Counted from the stretch's first letter, positions 26,731 to 36,317 are shown. The stretch: DNA of 64,000 nt from Croceibacterium xixiisoli (GCF_009827305.1 NZ_WTYJ01000001.1:1178001-1242000), one strand, 5' to 3'. The notes: a model not told the origin generated them from the letters alone. Numbers and translations: made by a program.

Positions 26731-27713
26731 AGCGGCTGATCCTGCCGGTTGTGGCTGTGCTGGTACTGCTGGCCTGTTGCCTGCTGTCACTGCTGGTCGG
26801 TCGGGTATGGATCGATCCTGCGGTTCTGGCCGACGGCCTGACAACACCCCGGACAGATCTGGCCTGGCTGATCCTGTTCGAACTGCGCGTGCCACGCACG
26901 GTACTCGCTCTGTTGGTGGGCGGCAGTCTGGGCCTGTCAGGCGCAGTGTTGCAGGGGCTGCTGCGCAATCCGCTGGCCGATCCGGGCCTGTTGGGGGTCA
27001 CCGCCGGTGCATCGCTAGGGGCAGTGATCGCGATCTATTTCGGCCTTTCGGCCAGCGTGGCGCTGGTCACGCCGGTGCTGGGCATCATCGGCGCGGTGCT
27101 GGCTGCGGCTTTGACCCTGGCGATCGGGCGCAATGGCACGCTGACCATGATCCTGGCCGGAGCCGCAGTGAGTGGGCTGATGGGCGCGGGGCTGAGCCTG
27201 GCGCTGAATTTCGCGCCCAGCCCCTATGCCGCCTATGAGATCACATCCTGGCTGCTGGGATCGCTGGCCGATCGCGGTTGGGATCAGGTGCTGCTGGCGC
27301 TGCCCTTCATGCTGGCGGGCTGGGCCTGTCTGATCGCGACGATGCGCGATCTCGATGCGCTGACTCTGGGCGAAGTGCAGGCCGAAAGCCTGGGGGTGAA
27401 TCTGGGGCGCACGCGGCTGCTGGCGCTGGCTGGCACGGCGCTGGCGGTTGGATCGGCGACGGCGGTGTGCGGCTCGATCGGCTTCATCGGCCTGATGGCG
27501 CCGCATCTGGTGCGGCCTTTTGTGGGGCATGAACCACGGCGGGTGTTGCTGCCGGCGGCCTTCGTGGGGGCGCTGCTGCTGCTGGTCGCCGATATTGCCG
27601 CGCGGCTGATTCCCAGTTCGCTGGAACTCAAGCTGGGCGTGCTGACCAGCCTGGCGGGCACGCCGTTCTTCTTTTGGCTGGTGCTGCGGTTGCGCCGGAT
27701 GGCGCCGTCATGA
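26724..27713 (+). CDS. FecCD/BtuC-type ABC transporter permease
   Basis: A 329-residue inner-membrane permease with about ten helices. Typical family stretches are LRVPRTVLALLVGGSLGLSG, LLRNPLADPGLLGVTAGASL and SIGFIGLMAPHLVRPFVGHE. It should work as a homodimer with the ATPase encoded by the next gene. Start overlaps the binding-protein gene by 7 bases and the stop overlaps the ATPase start (ATGA). Confidence 0.93.
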   Translation: MVKRLILPVVAVLVLLACCLLSLLVGRVWIDPAVLADGLTTPRTDLAWLILFELRVPRTVLALLVGGSLGLSGAVLQGLLRNPLADPGLLGVTAGASLGAVIAIYFGLSASVALVTPVLGIIGAVLAAALTLAIGRNGTLTMILAGAAVSGLMGAGLSLALNFAPSPYAAYEITSWLLGSLADRGWDQVLLALPFMLAGWACLIATMRDLDALTLGEVQAESLGVNLGRTRLLALAGTALAVGSATAVCGSIGFIGLMAPHLVRPFVGHEPRRVLLPAAFVGALLLLVADIAARLIPSSLELKLGVLTSLAGTPFFFWLVLRLRRMAPS

Positions 27714-28501
27714 GCAGGCTGGAAGCCAACGGCCTGACGCTGCGGCGGGGTGGGCGGGCGATCGTGCAGGATGTGTCGCTGCGGATGCAGAGCGGGATGT
27801 TCCTGGGACTGATCGGCGCCAACGGAGCCGGCAAATCCAGCCTGCTGGCCATGCTGGCCGGATTGCTGCGACCCGATGCCGGGCAGGTGGCCATCGACGG
27901 GCAGGATGTGGCTGGCCTGTCTCTTCGCCAACGGGCATTGGCGCGTGGCTATCTGCCGCAGAACCCGCGCGCCGAATGGCCGGTGTCGGTGGAACGGCTG
28001 GTGGTGCTGGGGCTGACGCCGCAATTGCCGGCCTTTGGTGGCTTGCCGGCAGGTTTGCAGCAGCAGGTGGCCCGGGTGCTGGATCAGTTCGACATGGCCG
28101 GGCGGGCGCAGCAGTCGGTCACCACGCTGTCAGGTGGCGAACTGGCGCGGACCATGCTGGCACGGGCGCTGGTGGGGGATCCGCCGATCCTGCTGGCTGA
28201 TGAGCCATTGGCTGGCCTGGATCCCCATCATGCGATCGACGGCATCGGACGACTGCGGGCTTTTGCCGATCAGGGCCGGCTGGTGATCGCCGCATTGCAC
28301 GAACTGACCATGGTGGCGCGCCATGCCACGCATGTTGCCGTGCTCGATCAGGGCAGGCTGATCGCCTTCGGGACGACGCAGGATGTGATGAAGGCCGACA
28401 TACTGCGTCAGGCATTTCAGGTCGATGCCTGCGTAACGGGGGCGGGCACGCCGACGGCAATGGTCGACTTTGTCGCGCTGGCGCGCCGGACGGATGGCTG
28501 A
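27710..28501 (+). CDS. FecE/BtuD-type ABC transporter ATPase
   Basis: A 263-residue ATPase with Walker A GANGAGKSS, signature LSGGELAR, Walker B ILLADEPLAGLDP and switch His in AALHELTM. It energises the permease encoded immediately upstream. The ATG at 27710 overlaps the permease stop. The whole set receptor-binding protein-permease-ATPase covers both membranes for uptake of a metal chelate or cobalamin. Confidence 0.93.
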   Translation: MSRLEANGLTLRRGGRAIVQDVSLRMQSGMFLGLIGANGAGKSSLLAMLAGLLRPDAGQVAIDGQDVAGLSLRQRALARGYLPQNPRAEWPVSVERLVVLGLTPQLPAFGGLPAGLQQQVARVLDQFDMAGRAQQSVTTLSGGELARTMLARALVGDPPILLADEPLAGLDPHHAIDGIGRLRAFADQGRLVIAALHELTMVARHATHVAVLDQGRLIAFGTTQDVMKADILRQAFQVDACVTGAGTPTAMVDFVALARRTDG

Positions 28502-28622
28502 TTCGCCCTTTCGGCAGACAAATGGCGATCAAAACCGATGCGAAAAGGTCATTCGGGCAATAAAACGCCTGTAATGGAGCATTTGCTGTCGATGGTGTGC
28601 CGGTGAATGGTTGATACCGTCG

Positions 28623-29090
28623 ATGACAAGCGGCATTGACACAGGGGTGCTGTCCCAGAAAACCCGATATGCCATCCGCGCCATGCAACATCTTGCTGAT
28701 CGTTACGGTCAGGGGCCGGTGCATTTGCAGGAAATCTCCGACAAGCAGAATATTCCCGCCAAGTTCCTGACGGTGATCCTGTCGGAACTGAGCCGCCTTG
28801 GCATTGTGGAATCGCAGCGGGGCAAGGACGGCGGTTATTGGCTGGCCCTGTCGCCGATCGATATTTCCTACGGTGACCTGATCCGCGTGATGCGGGGTTC
28901 GCTGGCACTGGTGCCCTGTGCCAGCCGATTCGCGCATGAAAAGTGCAAGAATTGCCTGGAAGAGGGCGATTGCCGCACCCGCGCGCTGATGCTGGAAGTC
29001 CGCGACAGGACCGCAGAACTGCTGGACGGCTTTCGCCTGTCCGATCCCATCAGCCCCGTTCCGGCCTTCGCTGCCGACGAACAGGACTGA
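28623..29090 (+). CDS. Rrf2 family regulator with four-Cys cluster
   Basis: The 155-residue protein (ATG at 28623; an upstream TTG is possible) has the Rrf2 winged helix (LSQKTRYAIRAMQHLADRYG, LQEISDKQNIPAKFLTVIL, LGIVESQRGKDGGYWLA) and a Cys motif C-x8-C-x2-C-x5-C in CASRFAHEKCKNCLEEGDC. In IscR/NsrR-type members such cysteines bind an Fe-S cluster; in CymR/CysB-like roles Rrf2 proteins control sulfur genes. It precedes a YezD-family gene, a receptor and a TauE/SafE permease, so sulfur or redox control is the likely role. Confidence 0.87.
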   Translation: MTSGIDTGVLSQKTRYAIRAMQHLADRYGQGPVHLQEISDKQNIPAKFLTVILSELSRLGIVESQRGKDGGYWLALSPIDISYGDLIRVMRGSLALVPCASRFAHEKCKNCLEEGDCRTRALMLEVRDRTAELLDGFRLSDPISPVPAFAADEQD

Positions 29091-29228
29091 TTTAAAACCA
29101 AAAATTTCCTGCTGAAGCAAAACCATTGCCACAGATAGGCAAATTGTATCTCCAGCCTTATTGTCAACAAAATGAGTTGAGAATATTGAAGTGCGAGAGC
29201 GAACACGCATCGCCACATGGAGACACGA
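29091..29228 (+). promoter_or_regulatory. AT-rich upstream region of the yezD-receptor-tauE group
   Basis: This 138-base gap is much richer in A/T than its surroundings and contains TTGTCA (29161-29166) with a weak TATTGA 17 bases on, a possible promoter, and the short palindrome-like TTGTCAACAA overlapping it. It is the natural place for the Rrf2 protein encoded just upstream to act. I could not define an operator. Confidence 0.35.
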
Positions 29229-29396
29229 ATGACGAGGGCCGAAAATCAGCAAGTGAATCCGGGCCGCAGTCCTTTGTCCGATCCGCTGGGCGTGGTGGCT
29301 GAGGCTTTGGGCCGGGTTCGCTATGGCGCCATTCAACTGACCGTGCACGATGGCAAGGTCATGCAGGTGGACGTTACCGAACGCCGCCGTTTCTGA
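29229..29396 (+). CDS. YezD family (DUF2292) small protein
   Basis: A 55-residue protein, too short for most gene finders. After a variable N-terminus it reads VVAEALGRVRYGAIQLTVHD, then GKVMQVDVTERRRF, which is the complete YezD/DUF2292 pattern (helix, RYG, two strands around HDGKV, and a basic TE+R end). The biochemical function is unknown; the family is often found beside sulfur-assimilation or sulfur-transport genes, matching the Rrf2 and TauE/SafE neighbours here. There is no strong ribosome site (GGAGACACG precedes). Confidence 0.8.
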   Translation: MTRAENQQVNPGRSPLSDPLGVVAEALGRVRYGAIQLTVHDGKVMQVDVTERRRF

Positions 29397-29502
29397 TTAC
29401 CCGACCGGGAGGGGGTTTCCCGGTCCACCAAACCAACAACAACAATTGAGGGATGTTCCTGCTCGGGTTTCCGGGCACGAACCTGCATGGGAAAACGAGA
29501 TC

Positions 29503-32040
29503 ATGAGAACAGTTTCCTATCGTCGACTGCTTGCTGCATCGGCATCCATTTCCGCACTGGCATTTTCGGTTTCGCCGGCAACCGCCTGGGCTGCAGAAGT
29601 GACCAGCACCGATACCGCCACCACTGAAATCGCCAATGCGGACGATCAGCAGGAACAGACCCGCGCCGCACCGGCCGGCCAGGGTGACGCGATCGTCGTG
29701 ACCGCCCGTCGCCGTGAAGAAAGCTCGCAGGATGTGCCGCTCGCGATTTCCGTCGTCGGCGCTGCGCAGCTCGACAACACCGGCAGTTTCAACGTGGGCC
29801 GGCTGCAGCAGCTGACCCCAACCCTCCAATATTACAGCTCCAACCCGCGCAATACCTCGCTCAGCATTCGCGGGATCGGTGCGCCGTTCGGACTGACCAA
29901 TGACGGTTTCGAACAAGGCGTCGGCATCTATGTCGACGACGTCTATTATTCGCGCGTCGCCTCCGCCACCTTCGACTTCCTGGATGTGCAGCAGATCGAA
30001 GTGCTGCGCGGCCCGCAGGGCACGCTCTATGGCAAAAACACCACCGCCGGCGCGATCAACATCACCAGCAACCAGCCCAGCTTCGATTTCGAAGGCCGGG
30101 CAGAGGTGAGCATCGGCAATCTGGGCTTCAAGCAGGCCAAGGCCGCCATTTCGGGACCGCTGTCCGACACGGTCGCCGCCCGTCTGGCCGTTTCGGCGAC
30201 CAGCCGCCGAGGCACACTCTACAATGTCGCCAGCGGCAATTACGTCAATGAACAGGAAAACATCGGTTTCCGTGGCCAGTTGCTTTGGCGCCCGACCGAC
30301 AATCTCGATATCATCCTGTCCGGTGATTACAGCACGCAGGATCCGGAATGCTGCGGTACGGTGTTCGTGCGCACCGGCGCGACCCAGCGTCCGCTCAACC
30401 GCCAGTATGAAGCCCTCGCCGCTGCGCAGGGTTATGAAGTCGTCAGTCGCAATCCGTTCGATCGTCTGACCGATATCGATGCGGATCTGAGCGCGGGCAA
30501 CACCATCGGCGGCGCGGCCGTGCGGGTGAAATGGGATGTGGGCCCCGGCACGCTGACCTCGGTTTCGGCATGGCGCTTCTGGGACTGGATCCCGGCGAAT
30601 GATCGCGATTTCACCGGCCTGCCGATCACCACCCAGTCGCAGAACCCGTCGCAGCAGAACCAGTTCACGCAGGAACTGCGCTACAATTACACCGGCGATC
30701 AGTTCGATTTCGTGGTTGGCGCCTTCGGCTATCACCAGACCGTCCGCACCCAGGGCACCGAAGCGCTTGGCTCTGCCGCCAGCCGCTGGTTGCTCAACCC
30801 GGGTGCCAGCGTGGTGCCCGGCGCATCGGGCTGCGCCACGCCGACCACGCTGGCCTGCGATCCGACCGTGCTTGACGGTGTGGTCGCCTATAACGATATC
30901 CGTCTGGACAACACCAGTGCGGCGCTGTTCGGACAGGTCAGCTGGCATGTCACCGATGCCCTGACCATCCAGCCGGGTGTCCGCCTGAACTACGACAAGA
31001 AGGACGGCCTCTACGAACGTCTGGTGTTCGACGGTGACGGCAATCCCGTGCTGTTCCGCGATCCGGAAACCGGTGCGCTGATCACCGATCCGCGCGTGGT
31101 GGCGCAGCGTGACTCGCTGACCCCGCAGCGGATCGAACCGAGCTTCAGCGCCTGGAACTTCAGCTATGATGTGACCGCCAGCTATGAATTTGCCCCGTCG
31201 ATCCTGGGCTATGCGACCTATGCCAAGAGCTTCAAGTCGGGCGGCATCAACCTGAACGGCGTACCGAACGATTCCCAGGGCAATCCGCAGGTTCAGGTGG
31301 GCACGATCCGGCCGGAATCGGTCGACCACTTCGAAGTGGGCCTCAAGACCCAGTTCTGGAACCGCCTGGTCACGCTGAACGTCGCGGCCTTCCGCACGGA
31401 CATCAAGGATTTCCAGGCGCTGGTGAATGCCGGCCAGGTCAGCACCACGCGCGGCTATCTCGCCAATGCGGAAAAGGTGCGCACCCAGGGTGTCGAAGTC
31501 GATTTCAACATCCGGCCGAGCGATCGTTTCCGCCTGTATGTGAACGGCAATTACACCGACGCGCATTACGTCACCTTTACCGGCGCGCCTTGCCCGCCGG
31601 AACTGTCGGGTGGCGGCAATGGCACGCCGGTTGCGGCACCGGGCACCCCCGGCAACAGCCCGGCAAGCTGCGACATTTCGGGTGATCCGCTGGCCGGCGT
31701 TTCGAAATGGAGCTTCTCCTTCGGCGGGGAATACAATCTGCCGGCCAATCTGCTGGGCAAGGAAGGCCAGGTCTATCTGGGCTATGACGGCAGTGCGCGC
31801 TCGCGCTTCTCGTCCAACCCCTCGCCATCGGATTACACCTGGATCGAGGGCTATTCGCTGTCGAACTTCCGCCTCGGCTTCCGGTCGGACGACGGGCTGA
31901 ATATCTTTGGCTGGGTGCGCAATGCGTTTGACCAGAACTACTTCGAAATGCTCTCTGTTGCGCCGGGCAGCACCGGTCTTATTGCTGGCCAGCCGGGCGA
32001 TCCGCGGACCTATGGTCTGACGATTACCCACAACTTCTGA
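29503..32040 (+). CDS. TonB-dependent receptor of the sulfur-linked cluster
   Basis: An 845-residue receptor from the ATG at 29503. The signal peptide ends near TAWAAE; the TonB box region/plug starts DAIVVTARRREESSQDVPLA and contains SIRGIGAPFGLTNDGFEQGV and IEVLRGPQGTLYGKNTTAGA; the barrel ends in THNF. The FecA/FyuA-like GRGPQGTLYG-type plug is widespread in sphingomonads. It lies between yezD and a TauE/SafE permease with a 28-base gap to the latter, suggesting uptake of an organosulfur compound; that substrate is inferred from context only. Confidence 0.9.
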   Translation: MRTVSYRRLLAASASISALAFSVSPATAWAAEVTSTDTATTEIANADDQQEQTRAAPAGQGDAIVVTARRREESSQDVPLAISVVGAAQLDNTGSFNVGRLQQLTPTLQYYSSNPRNTSLSIRGIGAPFGLTNDGFEQGVGIYVDDVYYSRVASATFDFLDVQQIEVLRGPQGTLYGKNTTAGAINITSNQPSFDFEGRAEVSIGNLGFKQAKAAISGPLSDTVAARLAVSATSRRGTLYNVASGNYVNEQENIGFRGQLLWRPTDNLDIILSGDYSTQDPECCGTVFVRTGATQRPLNRQYEALAAAQGYEVVSRNPFDRLTDIDADLSAGNTIGGAAVRVKWDVGPGTLTSVSAWRFWDWIPANDRDFTGLPITTQSQNPSQQNQFTQELRYNYTGDQFDFVVGAFGYHQTVRTQGTEALGSAASRWLLNPGASVVPGASGCATPTTLACDPTVLDGVVAYNDIRLDNTSAALFGQVSWHVTDALTIQPGVRLNYDKKDGLYERLVFDGDGNPVLFRDPETGALITDPRVVAQRDSLTPQRIEPSFSAWNFSYDVTASYEFAPSILGYATYAKSFKSGGINLNGVPNDSQGNPQVQVGTIRPESVDHFEVGLKTQFWNRLVTLNVAAFRTDIKDFQALVNAGQVSTTRGYLANAEKVRTQGVEVDFNIRPSDRFRLYVNGNYTDAHYVTFTGAPCPPELSGGGNGTPVAAPGTPGNSPASCDISGDPLAGVSKWSFSFGGEYNLPANLLGKEGQVYLGYDGSARSRFSSNPSPSDYTWIEGYSLSNFRLGFRSDDGLNIFGWVRNAFDQNYFEMLSVAPGSTGLIAGQPGDPRTYGLTITHNF

Positions 32041-32068
32041 TCAGCCTCGCAACAGGGAGGACAACCTC

Positions 32069-32845
32069 ATGTTCGGCTTCGATGAAATGACGCTCTATGC
32101 GGTGCTGCCGTTCATTCTGGTCGGCTTCACCGCGCAGATCGTCGATGGGGCGCTGGGCATGGCTTTCGGGGTGGTGTCGCAGACCATGCTTGTCAGCGTG
32201 CTCGGCGTGCCCCCGGCGGCAGCTTCGGCCAGTGTCCATCTGGTCGAAGTCTTCACCACTGCGACATCCGGGGCCAGCCATATCTGGCAGAAGAACATAG
32301 ATTGGGGCCTGTTCCGCCGCCTGGTGCCCTTCGGCATTCTGGGCGGGGTGGCAGGCGCCTATCTGCTGTCATCGATCGATGCCTCGGTCGCACGGCCGTT
32401 CGTGATGATCTATCTGACCGGGATCGGCGTCTATCTGCTGATCAAGGCCATTCGCATGAGCAGGCCGAGCTTCGAAGATCCCAAGACCACGCGCCCGCTG
32501 GCGCTGGTCGGGGGATTCCTGGATGCGGCGGGCGGGGGCGGCTGGGGGCCGGTGGTTACCTCCAACCTGCTGATTCAGGGTGGTGATCCGCGCAAGGTGG
32601 TCGGAACGGTCAACACATCCGAATTCCTCATTACCCTGTCGATTTCGATCACTTTCATCGCCCATCTGGGCCTGGCGGCATTTACCTTGGCCACGGTCGG
32701 CCTGATCATCGGCGGGGTGGCGGCGGCGCCCTTCGGCGCGATCCTGGCGCGGCGCATTTCGGCCAAGACCCTGCTGTTTGCGGTTGCCATCGTGCTGATC
32801 GCCACCAGCCTGTTCAGCATCGGCAAGAGCTTCGCCATCTTCTGA
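32069..32845 (+). CDS. TauE/SafE family sulfite/organosulfonate permease
   Basis: A 258-residue inner-membrane protein with about eight helices. The two TauE repeats are visible: GFTAQIVDGALGMAFGVVSQ with the ASASVHLVEVFTTATSGASH segment, and GGFLDAAGGGGWGPVVTSNL with TVNTSEFLITLSISI. Members move sulfite, sulfoacetate or related anions. A good ribosome site (GGGAGG) precedes the ATG. It ends the rightward sulfur group and meets the methyltransferase gene tail to tail. Confidence 0.88.
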   Translation: MFGFDEMTLYAVLPFILVGFTAQIVDGALGMAFGVVSQTMLVSVLGVPPAAASASVHLVEVFTTATSGASHIWQKNIDWGLFRRLVPFGILGGVAGAYLLSSIDASVARPFVMIYLTGIGVYLLIKAIRMSRPSFEDPKTTRPLALVGGFLDAAGGGGWGPVVTSNLLIQGGDPRKVVGTVNTSEFLITLSISITFIAHLGLAAFTLATVGLIIGGVAAAPFGAILARRISAKTLLFAVAIVLIATSLFSIGKSFAIF

Positions 32846-32851
32846 TATAGC

Positions 32852-32880
32852 GCCGGCGCCTGATCCGATCAGGCGCCGGC
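32852..32880. terminator. Bidirectional terminator between convergent genes
   Basis: GCCGGCGCCTGAT (32852-32864) and its perfect reverse complement (32868-32880) form a 13-bp stem with a 3-base loop. It lies 7 bases after the TauE/SafE stop and includes the last codons and stop of the facing methyltransferase gene. No long T-run follows on either strand, so efficiency is uncertain, but placement between convergent genes supports a terminator. Confidence 0.6.
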
Positions 32881-34167
32881 CGCATTTGCGACGGCTGTCC
32901 CGCATTCCCCGAACAGCATCAGCGGCACGCCATGGGCCGCGAACCATTGCCCCAGCGCATCGGCGTGATACGTATCGGACCATGCACCGGGCGTGACGGG
33001 GTGGACCCGTTCCTGCATCATCAGCAATTGCAGCATCTGCAGCAGGGCGCCGAGATTGCCCGCGAACGCCGGCAGATGCACCAGCTGGCTGACCTTTTGC
33101 GGTCCATCTGCCAGGCTGTGAAGCAGGGCGTCGATCTGATCTTGGGGCGCCTCCACATCACCGATCGGGGTGGCAAACACCGCCGGTCCGCCGCCATGGC
33201 CACGGGGCAGCAGGGTGATGACCATGTCCAGCAATGCCTGGATCCATTCCTCGCGCTGCAGGGGGTGGGGATCGCGCTGGAACAGATCCATCCGCTGATG
33301 GGTGTTGCGGGCCATATCTTTCAGCGTTTCGGCCAGCACCGGCACGCCGGTCTGGCGGATCAGGCCCTGCAGATTGCCAGGGATGGAAAGGGCGGGATCG
33401 ATATTGTTGAATACGTCGGCGCTGCCCAGGAAGCTGAGCCCGGTCGTGCCGATCTGCTGATGCAGGTCCACCGCATGCTGCGGCTGCCAGTGATCGGTCA
33501 GGAATTCATGCGCCAGATGGGCCGGATCGCGGCTTTCCAGATTTGCCAGATGGCGCAGCAGTTCGGGCTGATCGACAAACAACCCCTGGTCGGCCAATTG
33601 GCGCACGAGTTTCAGCGCCATGGCCATCTGCCGGTCAGACGGGGCGGGGATCTGCTGGGCGAAGACATTCAGCAGATTCTGCAGCGGGATCATGCTGCTT
33701 GATCCGGGATGCGACATGTAATGCAAATAGAACAGCCCACCGGGCTTCAGTCCGGCGGTGACGCAGGCGAGCAGCCCGGCGCGGTGCTGTGGGGCGATCC
33801 AGGACCACACACCGTGGCTGGTGATGACATCATATTGCCGGCCATCGCTGGCGGAAAATTCGGCGAAGGCGGAATGCACGAAACGGATGTTGGTCAGCCC
33901 GGCGGCATCGGCGGCTGCGCGCGCGGCCTGCAGATGGGCTTCGTTGAAATCCACCCCGGTGAAGTCTGCCTGCGGATGGCAGGCGGCGGCCACCAGCAGA
34001 TTGGTGCCCGTGCCGCAGCCCAGTTCGCACAGGCTGAAGGGGCGCGTCACATCCAGAGGGGTAAAGCCGAGCAGCAGCCCCACGCTGGACAGCCAGAGCG
34101 GCTGCATTTCCTTGTAGAAGAACGCCGGATAGGTGACGTCCGTGGTGTAGCCGTCAGTCCTGTTCAT
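32869..34167 (-). CDS. Class I SAM methyltransferase with regulatory domain
   Basis: A 432-residue protein. The N-terminal half has SAM motif I (SLCELGCGTGTNLLVAAA), TGVDFNEAHL and the family-specific YDVITSHGVWSWIAPQH stretch; the C-terminal ~200 residues match the methyltransferase regulatory domain (PF10119) organisation. The substrate is unknown. It follows the receptor gene at 34239-36317 by 71 bases on the same strand and has its own AGGGGA ribosome site, so the two are probably co-transcribed and could act on the same imported molecule (inference). Confidence 0.82.
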   Translation of the reverse strand: MNRTDGYTTDVTYPAFFYKEMQPLWLSSVGLLLGFTPLDVTRPFSLCELGCGTGTNLLVAAACHPQADFTGVDFNEAHLQAARAAADAAGLTNIRFVHSAFAEFSASDGRQYDVITSHGVWSWIAPQHRAGLLACVTAGLKPGGLFYLHYMSHPGSSSMIPLQNLLNVFAQQIPAPSDRQMAMALKLVRQLADQGLFVDQPELLRHLANLESRDPAHLAHEFLTDHWQPQHAVDLHQQIGTTGLSFLGSADVFNNIDPALSIPGNLQGLIRQTGVPVLAETLKDMARNTHQRMDLFQRDPHPLQREEWIQALLDMVITLLPRGHGGGPAVFATPIGDVEAPQDQIDALLHSLADGPQKVSQLVHLPAFAGNLGALLQMLQLLMMQERVHPVTPGAWSDTYHADALGQWFAAHGVPLMLFGECGTAVANAAGA

Positions 34168-34238
34168 CGTCGTTCCCCTGTTGTGTGCCGATCGGCCCGG
34201 CCGGCATTACGCCGCCAAGGCCGAAAGCGTAACAGCAA

Positions 34239-36317
34239 TCAGAAGCTGAGGCTGATGGAGGCGCTGATCCGACGACCATCGAGGATATAGGCAAAGCCTT
34301 CTTCCGGCGTGACCGTCTTGTTGAGCAGGTTGTAGATGCCCAGGTTGAAGCGCATGTCCTTCTTGAATTCGAAGACCCCGCCGATGTTGAAGAAGGCATA
34401 GGGCGGGTAGGTCAGATCATTGGTGCCCGAACCGCTGGAGTTGGTGGTGCGGCCCGAGGTGCGCCCGCGATAATTCGCCTGAGTCCACAGGTTCAGTTCT
34501 TCAGTGGCCTGCCAGGCCAGCGATGCGTTGAACATGTGTTCGGGAATATCGTTGAGAGGCCGACCGGCATTGTTGCCCGATGTCTGCTCGGTTTCCGAGA
34601 AGGTGTAGCTGTGGCGATAGTTGAGCCCATCCACGATCCTCCATTCGAGCGTCCATTCCACGCCCTGCAGCCGGGCGGAATCGACGTTTTCATAGGTGGT
34701 GTAGCCGAATTGATGCGCCGGATAGGTGACCCCGCCATAAACGCATTCGACATTCTGCAGGCAGATGCGGGCCGTGCGCAGCAGCTTGTCTTCGAACTCG
34801 CTGCGATAGACGGTGACACCGGTGGAGATGCCGGCATCGCGGTTGCTGTACTGAATGCCGGCTTCGTAATTGAGCGTCTTTTCCGGCTTCAGATCAGGAT
34901 TGCCGATGATCACGCCGCCCATGGAGGTGCTGCCGAAATCGGTGGCCGCACTGCGCAATGAAGGGACCTTGTAGCCAGATGTCAGACCGCCCTTGATGCT
35001 GAGATTGTTGGTGATGCGGTAATTGGCATAGACCTTGGGGCTGAAGCGGCCGCCGAATTTTTCATTGTAGTCATAGCGACCGCTCAAAACGAGAGAGAGA
35101 TCGTCCAGCACGCGCCAATTGTCTTCCAGGAAGGCCGCATATTGATGGCGTTCCATGGTGACGATGTCGGTCGGGACGACAATGCCCGGCAGGTTCAGGC
35201 CGTTGGTGGCGCCGTCCTTCAGCGTTTCCATGCGGTAGTTGATGCCGCCGACGATGTCGTGGCGCGACAACTGCAAGCGGGCCTGCGAATTGGCGACCAG
35301 CGTCTTGAAAGAGATGCCAGCACCCGTGGTCGCATTGATGCGGGTCGGGTTTTCCGAGGTGTCGTAATTGACATAGCTGTCCCACTGCAGGCTGCCATAA
35401 CGCCCTTCATGGGTGACGAAGAAGTTGTCGCGCAAGGTTTCGCTGTAACTGGCATCGTCATCTGCGGCCAGGCTGCGGCCCGGATTGTGCCAGCGCTGCT
35501 GCGTCGTATGGCCACCACCCAGGGTGAAGGTGTTGGCATCATCCAGCCGGAAACCGAGCTTGGCACCATAGTTGCGCCGCCGGAAACGCGGATCGGCCGC
35601 GGCACTGTCACTGCCGCCGACGAGATCGGATTCATTCTGCATGCGGATCGCGCCGTTCAACTGCAGCGACAGCCGATCGTTGACGACCGGAACGTTGAGT
35701 GAGGCGCTGGTCTGGAAGCCGTCATTCGTCACATCATTGCCGGGGCCGGCCATAATGTATTCGGACGTTACGGTACCGCCGAAATCATTCATCACCCGCT
35801 TGGTGATGATGTTCACCACGCCGCCAATGGCATCGGAGCCATAGAGCGAAGATGCGGGGCCGCGAATGACTTCGATCCGGTCGATGGTGTCGAGTGGGGG
35901 GAGGAAGTTGATCGGTGTGCCGGCCTGCTGGCCGTTCAGGCCAAACGCCTGGTTATCCTGCTGTGGGCGGCCATCGACCAGGAACAGCGTATAATCGGCC
36001 CCCATGCCGCGGATCATGATCGATTGCTCGACGCCGCCGCCCTGAATGTGCACGCCCGGCACATTGATCAGCACGTCGGTGATGTCGGTATAGGAACGCT
36101 GCTTGATTTCCTCTGCGGTGATCACGGTGATGCTGGCGGGGGCATCCTTGACGTTCTGGGCATAGCCGGCAGCGGTCACCACGATCTGGTCTGCGCCGGG
36201 TTCGGGCTGGTCAGCGGCGGCGGAATTGCTGGCGGTTTCGGCCAGCGCCTGATGCGGCATGAGTGCCATCAGGACGAGCGAAGAGCTCGACAGAAGCGTC
36301 GATTTGCGCAGGAACAT
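34239..36317 (-). CDS. TonB-dependent siderophore-type receptor (CirA/BfrA-like)
   Basis: A 692-residue receptor with signal peptide ending PHQALAE, TonB box-like ADQIVVTAAGY, plug sequence (MIRGMGADYTLFLVDGRPQ, then IEVIRGPASSLYGSDAIGG) and a C-terminal ISLSF. The VDGRP and RGPASSLYGSDAIGGVVNI blocks place it with the CirA/FepA/BtuB group. An extracellular stretch has CLQNVEC, a potential disulfide. It is divergent from the ModE-like regulator; its upstream region carries an ATATCATT/AATGATAT palindrome that may be a metal-regulator site. Confidence 0.92.
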   Translation of the reverse strand: MFLRKSTLLSSSSLVLMALMPHQALAETASNSAAADQPEPGADQIVVTAAGYAQNVKDAPASITVITAEEIKQRSYTDITDVLINVPGVHIQGGGVEQSIMIRGMGADYTLFLVDGRPQQDNQAFGLNGQQAGTPINFLPPLDTIDRIEVIRGPASSLYGSDAIGGVVNIITKRVMNDFGGTVTSEYIMAGPGNDVTNDGFQTSASLNVPVVNDRLSLQLNGAIRMQNESDLVGGSDSAAADPRFRRRNYGAKLGFRLDDANTFTLGGGHTTQQRWHNPGRSLAADDDASYSETLRDNFFVTHEGRYGSLQWDSYVNYDTSENPTRINATTGAGISFKTLVANSQARLQLSRHDIVGGINYRMETLKDGATNGLNLPGIVVPTDIVTMERHQYAAFLEDNWRVLDDLSLVLSGRYDYNEKFGGRFSPKVYANYRITNNLSIKGGLTSGYKVPSLRSAATDFGSTSMGGVIIGNPDLKPEKTLNYEAGIQYSNRDAGISTGVTVYRSEFEDKLLRTARICLQNVECVYGGVTYPAHQFGYTTYENVDSARLQGVEWTLEWRIVDGLNYRHSYTFSETEQTSGNNAGRPLNDIPEHMFNASLAWQATEELNLWTQANYRGRTSGRTTNSSGSGTNDLTYPPYAFFNIGGVFEFKKDMRFNLGIYNLLNKTVTPEEGFAYILDGRRISASISLSF

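Noticed and set aside
29374-32031. An 885-codon leftward frame opposite the sulfur-linked receptor
   Set aside because: Antisense shadow; the plus strand has signal peptide, plug and barrel signatures.
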